This document shows positions 7,068 through 10,846 of a stretch of 10,846 nucleotides of DNA, piece after piece (the stretch's first letter is position 1; the number at the start of each line of letters is the position of its first letter). The translations under genes were made by a program, and so were the position numbers. The DNA lies in the NCBI GenBank assembly GCA_050010555.1, contig JBEKKV010000054.1:1-10846 (forward strand). Direction: 5' to 3'. The notes beneath the pieces were generated by a model. It made no database searches, was not told where the DNA came from, and saw only the letters and a program-made list of their open reading frames with translations. Source of the DNA: JALHUB01 sp050010555 (GTDB lineage Bacteria; Chloroflexota; Dehalococcoidia; DSTF01; JALHUB01).

Positions 7068-7094
7068 GGTGCGGGCGGCACCGTTCTCCCTTTA
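7068..7094 (+). terminator. candidate terminator of the tRNA cluster
   Basis: GGTGC (7068-7072) and GCACC (7078-7082) form a 5-bp stem followed by a pyrimidine-rich tract (GTTCTCCCTTTAT). A longer alternative pairing with the upstream ACGG and GCTGCC is possible. It lies 46 nt after tRNA-Asn. The stem is short, so this is tentative. Confidence 0.35.
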
Positions 7095-7155
7095 TCGCCG
7101 CGGGCTCGATTCGAAGGAACCGGTCACACTTCAGAATCAAACGCCGACTCCGGTA

Positions 7156-7184
7156 TAGACTCAGGAGAAAATCTGTGCTTTAAT
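7156..7184 (+). promoter_or_regulatory. candidate promoter of the octad-repeat protein gene
   Basis: TAGACT (7156-7161), a 17-nt spacer and TTTAAT (7179-7184) fit the sigma-70 pattern at 4/6 and 5/6. Transcription would start near 7191 and give a leader of about 290 nt before the ATG at 7482. Confidence 0.5.
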
Positions 7185-7481
7185 AGGGCAAGCAATTGCT
7201 CCCGACCAGGCTTGCTCCAGCCCCGCCCCGGAGAAAGTCATTCAGTCCGTCCTTATAGGAAGAGCAGCGAAAGATGAGTCGCAAGAAGCTTCTCCGCTAG
7301 CTGTGTGTCCCCGCCTAGCGATTTCCTCGCCGTTCAGAGGTTGTTTCGGTTCAGGAGACAGGCCGCCGTCAGCGGTTGATTGTCCTGTTCGACGCCGATG
7401 CGTCTGGTAGCCGAAGGGCGACGTCAAGCAGTTGCTCAGCCTGGCGCCAACGCCGGTGGCGACAGCGAAAGGGGGACGTGA
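7185..7481 (+). promoter_or_regulatory. long structured 5' leader of the octad-repeat protein gene
   Basis: Several hairpins can be drawn: GCAAGC/GCTTGC (7188-7193 with 7210-7215, overlapping the palindrome AGCAATTGCT); CAGGA/TCCTG (7352-7356 with 7383-7387) enclosing CCGC/GCGG (7363-7366 with 7372-7375); and CGCCA/TGGCG (7445-7449 with 7457-7461), which ends 10 nt before the ribosome site GGGGG (7471-7475). I could not match the whole to a known riboswitch class. A post-transcriptional control role is inferred from length and structure only. Confidence 0.35.
7274..7300 (+). CDS. possible 8-residue leader peptide
   Basis: An ATG-to-TAG mini-ORF within the leader encodes MSRKKLLR. AGGA lies about 14 nt upstream, which is a distant ribosome site. 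Its basic, signal-peptide-like composition could be chance or a remnant. No function is assigned. Confidence 0.15.
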   Translation: MSRKKLLR

Positions 7482-8873
7482 ATGAGAATCAAGGAACGCG
7501 GTCTGGAGGACATCAGCAGGCCGATGGGGACTCGCGTCGGTGCGGCACTTGCGCTGGTTTTCGGCTGCGCCATGGTTGCCAGTATGCTAGCCTGGTCTCC
7601 ACAGGCGCGGGCTGCCACACCCACGCCCCCTCCGGACCTCCACGGGATCAGCTTTCTTAAAGGCTGCGCCAGCCCTGTCGTTGTGGGACAACCATACATT
7701 TGCACGTATCAGATCCAAAACGGTGTCGACACGGCACATGACACCTTGACGATCACGTCGGTGGTGGATGTCGTGCACACAGGGAGCGGTGACTTTACTT
7801 CCGTCAACTTGTTGCTAACGCCTACTCTCCTCACGTTGGCTGGGGGAGCATCCTGCAACGCTGGCCAGACGCTCTGTACCCTTCCGTTCGGCTCTTCCAT
7901 CACCTTTACTGCTAGCTTCTACAATGTTGCTCCCAATGATCCGAACCCACTGACCGATACGGCGACATTGACCTTCCAGGACACTTGCTCGAGCGGCTCT
8001 CCTAATTGTCAGACGGGTACGCTGCATTCTACCACTGGTTCCCAGGCGGACGTGCAGACACCGACCCCAACGTTCACAAGCACCGCGACGCCAACGAAGA
8101 CTTTCACGCCAACGGCCACTAACACGTCCACGCCAACGCCAACGCCGACGTTCACAAGCACAGCGACGCCGACCAAGACGTTCACTCCAACGGCAACTAA
8201 CACACCGACGGCGACGGCGACCGATACCGCCACGCCTACTGCGACCGACACTGCTACGCCGACGGCGACCGACACGGCTACACCTACTGCGACCGACACT
8301 GCTACGCCGACGGCGACCGACACGGCTACACCGACGGCGACTGACACGGCCACGCCGACGCCGACCGACACCGCGACACCGACGGCAACTGACACGGCCA
8401 CGCCTACTGCGACGGACACGGCAACGCCAACAGCGACCGATACCGCCACGCCGACGCCAACCGACACCGCGACACCCACGGCGACCGATACCTCCACGCC
8501 GACAGCGACCAACACGGCAACCCCAACGCCAACCGACACGGCCACGCCCACGGCGACCAACACGGCCACGCCAACGGGCACGCCCATCGGCGGCGGTACC
8601 GTGACGCCAACGGCAACAAAGCCTTGCGGGAACCAGACGCCGACGCCGACGCAAAAACCGCCATCTCAGACGTCAACGCCGAAGCCGACCAAGACGCCGA
8701 CGAGAACTCCAACGCCGAAGCCGCCGTGCAAGACGGCGACGCCCAGCCGGACGCCGACGCCGAAGGTGACTCGCACGCCGACGCCCTCGAAGACTCCTAC
8801 GCCAACCGCAGGGACGGGTTGCGCCGGCCACTGGAGTTGGAACTGCTGGAAATGGACCTGGTCTTGCGGTTGA
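7482..8873 (+). CDS. secreted Thr/Pro octad-repeat protein with Trp/Cys-rich C-terminal tail
   Basis: Unrecognised function; probably a cell-surface or extracellular protein. The 463 residues begin with a signal peptide: hydrophobic core about 18-38 and an ARA-A cleavage site after Ala44. Residues about 50-190 form a globular, beta-rich head resembling the DUF11-like domains of bacterial surface proteins, with three close cysteine pairs (62/74, 125/132, 169/176) that could be disulfides. Residues 193-246 contain two copies of a 20-residue Thr/Pro unit with a 26-residue period. Residues 247-366 are 15 octads of the type TDTATPTA. Residues 383-443 are a basic Lys/Thr/Pro-rich spacer. The end (447-463) has Cys447, Cys455 and Cys462 with five Trp between 451 and 460. 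GGGGG six nt upstream supports the ATG at 7482; Met16 is an alternative start that would leave a shorter, more usual signal peptide. Such Thr-Pro stretches are often O-glycosylated linkers. No sortase or LPxTG motif is seen. Confidence 0.85.
   Translation: MRIKERGLEDISRPMGTRVGAALALVFGCAMVASMLAWSPQARAATPTPPPDLHGISFLKGCASPVVVGQPYICTYQIQNGVDTAHDTLTITSVVDVVHTGSGDFTSVNLLLTPTLLTLAGGASCNAGQTLCTLPFGSSITFTASFYNVAPNDPNPLTDTATLTFQDTCSSGSPNCQTGTLHSTTGSQADVQTPTPTFTSTATPTKTFTPTATNTSTPTPTPTFTSTATPTKTFTPTATNTPTATATDTATPTATDTATPTATDTATPTATDTATPTATDTATPTATDTATPTPTDTATPTATDTATPTATDTATPTATDTATPTPTDTATPTATDTSTPTATNTATPTPTDTATPTATNTATPTGTPIGGGTVTPTATKPCGNQTPTPTQKPPSQTSTPKPTKTPTRTPTPKPPCKTATPSRTPTPKVTRTPTPSKTPTPTAGTGCAGHWSWNCWKWTWSCG
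8067..8204 (+). repeat. two copies of a 60-nt coding repeat with 78-nt period
   Basis: 8067-8126 and 8145-8204 encode the same 20 residues (PTFTSTATPT followed by KTFTPTATNT), with several synonymous differences. They precede the octad array and represent an older repeat family in the same gene. Confidence 0.8.
8220..8579 (+). repeat. array of fifteen 24-nt coding repeats (TDTATPTA octads)
   Basis: A strict 8-residue period places Asp at 248, 256 and so on to 336, and Asp or Asn at 344, 352 and 360. Thr-Pro fills the intervening sites. Within it, 8235-8282 and 8283-8330 are identical 48-nt tandem copies, a sign of recent duplication. Elsewhere units differ mainly at third codon positions. 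Confidence 0.9.
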
Positions 8874-8988
8874 AGAGCACCCGACAGGCCGTCCGATCCT
8901 GCACGGACGTATGTTCCGCGCCGCGAACAGCGCGCATTGACCCATAGACTCTGCGCAATGCGCTGACTCGGAACAGGCAGACTGAACG

Positions 8989-9023
8989 CTGAGCCCCGAG
9001 ATATCGGGGCTCAGTTGCTTTTC
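8989..9023 (+). terminator. Rho-independent terminator
   Basis: CTGAGCCCCGA (8989-8999) and TCGGGGCTCAG (9004-9014) make a perfect 11-bp stem with a GATA loop, followed by TTGCTTTTC. It ends the octad-repeat gene 115 nt after its stop. The convergent crotonase gene ends 45 nt beyond the stem, so the hairpin may act on both strands. The 8874-8988 spacer shows only small hairpins and no gene. Confidence 0.85.
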
Positions 9024-9058
9024 TGCGTGTGAGGAGGTTCGGGCTCGTCGATACGCTG

Positions 9059-9835
9059 CTAGCGGCCTTTGTAGACCGGCGGGCGCTTCTCGGTGAAGGC
9101 CTTCGGACCCTCTTTCGCGTCCTCCGTCGTATGAACGAATCGCGAGAACAGCGACTCCAATCGCAGGCCATCGGCTAGCGGCAGGTCGAGGCCGCGCAAC
9201 GCCGACTCTTTGACGAGGCGGACCGAAATGGGGGCGCTTTCGTTGATGCGCTGCGCCAGCGCCATCGCTTCCGACATCAGCTCCCCCCGCGGGACGACGC
9301 GGTTCACGAGACCGATGCGATACGCCTCCTGGGCGTCGATGCGCAGGCCGGTGAACATGAGCTCGAGCGCGACGCCGACCGGCACGACGCGCGGCAGGAT
9401 CTGGGTGCCGCCGTCGCCGGGGATGACGCCGCGTGTCACTTCCGTCAGGGCGAAGGAAGCGTTTTCGGCGGCGATGCGGATATCGCAGGCCAGCGCCAGC
9501 TCCAGGCCGCCAGCCAAGCAGTAACCATTCACAGCAGCGATGACCGGTTTCCAGAGCTGTATGTTGCGAAGAAGAGAGGCCATCGTAAGGCCGACGGGGT
9601 CGACGCCCGGCTGGCGCTGCAGAACGCTCATCTCTTTGAGGTCGGCGCCCGCGGAGAAGGCCTTGTCGCCAGCGCCGGTGAGGACGAGCGTGAGAGCGTC
9701 TTCGTCGTCGCGGAAGCGCAGGAACGAGTCGCGCAGGGCCTCACGTACCTCATGGTTGATGGCGTTCATCGCGTCCGGCCGGTTCAGCGTCAGCACAACT
9801 GTCCGGCCGCGCTTTTCGTAAATGACGACGGGCAT
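9059..9835 (-). CDS. enoyl-CoA hydratase/isomerase (crotonase) family protein
   Basis: Crotonase-fold enzyme, most likely hydrating 2-enoyl-CoA in fatty-acid or related acyl-CoA breakdown in the cytoplasm. The 258-residue product has the normal length. It shows the first oxyanion-hole segment AFSAGADLKEM (59-69), the second NGYCLAGGLELALACD (103-118) with Gly110, and the GVIPGDGGTQILPR block (136-149). Glu112 and Glu132 align, 20 residues apart, with rat hydratase Glu144 and Glu164. Both catalytic acids present favours a true hydratase over an isomerase with one acid, but the exact substrate cannot be read. I chose ATG at 9835: AGGAGG (9842-9847) is six nt upstream of it. A TTG at 9841, two codons earlier, would abut that site and is unlikely. 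Rubrerythrin ends 61 nt upstream on the same strand, with a hairpin between. Confidence 0.9.
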   Translation of the reverse strand: MPVVIYEKRGRTVVLTLNRPDAMNAINHEVREALRDSFLRFRDDEDALTLVLTGAGDKAFSAGADLKEMSVLQRQPGVDPVGLTMASLLRNIQLWKPVIAAVNGYCLAGGLELALACDIRIAAENASFALTEVTRGVIPGDGGTQILPRVVPVGVALELMFTGLRIDAQEAYRIGLVNRVVPRGELMSEAMALAQRINESAPISVRLVKESALRGLDLPLADGLRLESLFSRFVHTTEDAKEGPKAFTEKRPPVYKGR

Positions 9836-9841
9836 CGGCAA

Positions 9842-9847
9842 CCTCCT
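9842..9847 (-). promoter_or_regulatory. Shine-Dalgarno site deciding the crotonase start
   Basis: The minus strand reads AGGAGG, six nt from the ATG at 9835 and directly against the TTG at 9841. Only the ATG has usable spacing. Confidence 0.85.
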
Positions 9848-9874
9848 ATCGCAGACTTCGTCGAATGGTCGCCC

Positions 9875-9890
9875 GCGGCCTTACGACCGC
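9875..9890 (-). other. hairpin after the rubrerythrin gene
   Basis: On the minus strand GCGGTC and GGCCGC form a 6-bp stem (one G-U) closed by a GTAA loop, a GNRA-type tetraloop, six nt after the rubrerythrin stop. No T-run follows, so partial termination or mRNA 3'-end protection is more likely than full termination. Confidence 0.35.
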
Positions 9891-9896
9891 ACTTTG

Positions 9897-10469
9897 CTAC
9901 CAGTTCTCGGCGAGAAGCTCGAAATGGGCGCGTACGTGCTTGCAGGCGGGACAGACCTCCGGCGGCTCGGTGCTCGTGTGGACGTAGCCGCAGTTGCGAC
10001 ACTTCCACTGCACCGGCTGGTCCTTCTTGAAGACCTTTCCTTCGCGCACGTTGGCCAGCAACTCGTTGTAGCGCTTCTCGTGCTGGCGCTCGGCGACGGA
10101 CACCGCTCGGAAGGTCTTAGCTACCTCCGGGAAGCCCTCGTCGAGAGCAGCCTTGGAGAACGCCGGGTACATCTCGCTGTGCTCATAGCGCTCGCCAGCG
10201 GCCGCCTCTTCCAGATTCGCCGCTGTTTCGCCGATGACGCCTGCGGGGAAGGACCACTTGACTTCGGCAGTCCCGCCTTCGAGGTACTTGAAGAACTGCT
10301 TGGCGTGCTCGCGCTCGTTATCCGCCGTCTCGAGGAAGATTTCGGATATCTGCTCGAAGCCTTCCTTGCGCGCCTGCGAGGCGAAGTAGGTGTAGCGGTT
10401 CCTGGCCTGCGATTCGCCGGCGAAGGCCGTCAGCAGATTGCGTTCGGTATTCGAACCCTTCAGTTCCAT
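9897..10469 (-). CDS. rbr: rubrerythrin
   Basis: A non-haem diiron peroxidase that reduces hydrogen peroxide in the cytoplasm of anaerobes and microaerophiles, taking electrons through its own rubredoxin domain. The 190-residue length is typical. The N-terminal ferritin-like four-helix domain supplies Glu19, Glu52 and His55 (EREH), Glu96 with Glu93/Glu99 in GERYEHSEMY, and Glu127/His130 (ERQH). The C-terminal rubredoxin-like domain has Cys157/Cys160 (CRNC) and Cys173/Cys176 (CPAC), the iron site. The ATG is preceded by AAAGGAG about six nt upstream. No partner reductase, superoxide reductase or PerR-type regulator is in the window. It implies that the host meets low-oxygen stress. Upstream lies a hairpin at 10490-10508; no clear -35/-10 pair was found, although TAAAAT at about 10525-10530 is a possible -10. 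Confidence 0.96.
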   Translation of the reverse strand: MELKGSNTERNLLTAFAGESQARNRYTYFASQARKEGFEQISEIFLETADNEREHAKQFFKYLEGGTAEVKWSFPAGVIGETAANLEEAAAGERYEHSEMYPAFSKAALDEGFPEVAKTFRAVSVAERQHEKRYNELLANVREGKVFKKDQPVQWKCRNCGYVHTSTEPPEVCPACKHVRAHFELLAENW

Positions 10470-10489
10470 CGCGCGCTCCTTTGCGAATG

Positions 10490-10508
10490 GCGGGCATCAA
10501 TTGCCCGC
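10490..10508 (-). promoter_or_regulatory. inverted repeat upstream of rubrerythrin
   Basis: GCGGGCA (10490-10496) and TGCCCGC (10502-10508) form a perfect 7-bp stem with a 5-nt loop, 21 nt before the rubrerythrin ATG and next to its ribosome site. It could be an operator or a 5'-UTR hairpin. It has no T-run to act as terminator for the glycosyltransferase upstream. Confidence 0.4.
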
Positions 10509-10592
10509 GGCGGGGTATGCTCCCATTTTACGTGACGCGGACGCCTCAAGGCGAGCAATAGGACGCGGCCAGGTTGGCGCTCAGCCGCGATG

Positions 10593-10609
10593 ATCAGGGG
10601 AGGCCTGAT
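10593..10609 (-). terminator. weak hairpin at the end of the glycosyltransferase gene
   Basis: ATCAGG (10593-10598) and CCTGAT (10604-10609) pair around a 5-nt loop directly behind the TAA stop. The stem is only 6 bp and no T-run follows on the minus strand, so termination is doubtful. Confidence 0.25.
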
Positions 10610-10846
10610 TTAGCGCGTGTATAGCTCTCTTGTCGCCGTCTGGCTCTTCGATCGAAGAGACGGGGTCGTGAGGCGCTCTCCGCTGACCGACTCGATGATC
10701 CGCTCGTAGGCTTCCAGGTAGCCGTCGACCATGACCGGGACGTCGAATCGTTCTTCGACGTGTCTTCGGCAGCGCCTGGGGTCGATGTCACCGATGTGCC
10801 GCACTGCCTCCACCATTCCATCGACGTCGTCGACCAGGAAGCCGGT
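10610..10846 (-). CDS. glycosyltransferase family 4-type protein, C-terminal fragment
   Basis: Only the last 78 residues are in the window; the gene continues past the right edge. The frame is open from the edge and starts TGFLVDDVDGMVEAV, followed by HIGDIDPRRCRRHVEERF and a Met-Val-x-Gly-Tyr pattern. This matches the C-terminal end of GT-B glycosyltransferases of group 1 (GT4), where the Gly-Phe-Leu-Val segment lies near the sugar-nucleotide site and the last helix packs back on the N-terminal domain. These enzymes transfer sugars from nucleotide donors to lipids, glycans or small acceptors; the substrate cannot be read from this part. The final 25 or so residues are basic and low in hydrophobics, probably a disordered tail. 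It is on the same strand as rubrerythrin but separated by 140 nt, so a shared operon is not implied. Confidence 0.75.
   Translation of the reverse strand, partial: TGFLVDDVDGMVEAVRHIGDIDPRRCRRHVEERFDVPVMVDGYLEAYERIIESVSGERLTTPSLRSKSQTATRELYTR

Noticed and set aside
7255..7425. Possible class I cyclic-di-GMP riboswitch: GAAAGATGAGTCGCAAGAAGC at about 7269 and GGTAGCCG at about 7409 recall parts of the motif.
   Set aside because: The core differs from GACGCAAAGC, the paired tetraloop-receptor part is not clear, and the two parts are more than 100 nt apart, too far for the class.
8220..8579. Regular 24-nt repeats as a possible CRISPR array.
   Set aside because: There are no unique spacers; the units are contiguous, in frame and encode a repeat protein.
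7815..8654. Long minus-strand open frames across the repeat array, including one at 8009-8587.
   Set aside because: They are low-complexity reverse readings of the Thr-Pro octads. The plus frame has a signal peptide, ribosome site and terminator.

Overview
The window reads as ordinary chromosome from a GC-rich bacterium. Gene families, good Shine-Dalgarno sites and a secreted protein built of Thr-Pro-Ala-Asp octads suggest Chloroflexota, perhaps a Dehalococcoidia-like lineage. That placement is inferred from protein style only; there is no rRNA or marker tree here.

Layout. (1) 1-1001: short upstream region and larE (+), a sulfur insertase for the nickel-pincer cofactor. (2) 1138-1938 (-): a secreted protein of unknown function with two related helical units, convergent with larE across a strong hairpin. 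(3) 2046-4736 (-): a probable two-gene serine operon, a class V aminotransferase followed 18 nt later by serA. (4) 4850-6217 (+): selA, divergent from the serine operon across 113 bp. Seryl-tRNA(Sec) is the SelA substrate, so serine supply and selenocysteine synthesis lie back to back. No selB or selC is visible. (5) 6218-6622: a gene-free stretch with an unexplained 58-nt hairpin and, at its end, a near-consensus promoter for the tRNA cluster. (6) 6623-7022 (+): four tRNAs, Gly(GCC), Leu(CAA), Gln(TTG), Asn(GTT), all with encoded CCA. (7) 7023-7481: probable tRNA terminator, then a promoter and a leader of about 290 nt with hairpins and an 8-codon mini-ORF. (8) 7482-8873 (+): a secreted protein with a Cys-bearing head, 15 octad repeats and a Trp/Cys-rich C-terminal tail, closed by a clear Rho-independent terminator. 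(9) 9059-10469 (-): crotonase-family enzyme and, upstream, rubrerythrin. (10) 10610-10846 (-): C-terminal end of a GT4-type glycosyltransferase running off the window.

Most of this is housekeeping. No defence system, mobile element or CRISPR array is visible. The parts least explained by known families are the repeat protein with its leader and unusual tail, the hairpin element behind selA, and the duplicated secreted protein at 1138-1938. The cysteine pattern of LarE predicts an iron-sulfur-dependent enzyme.
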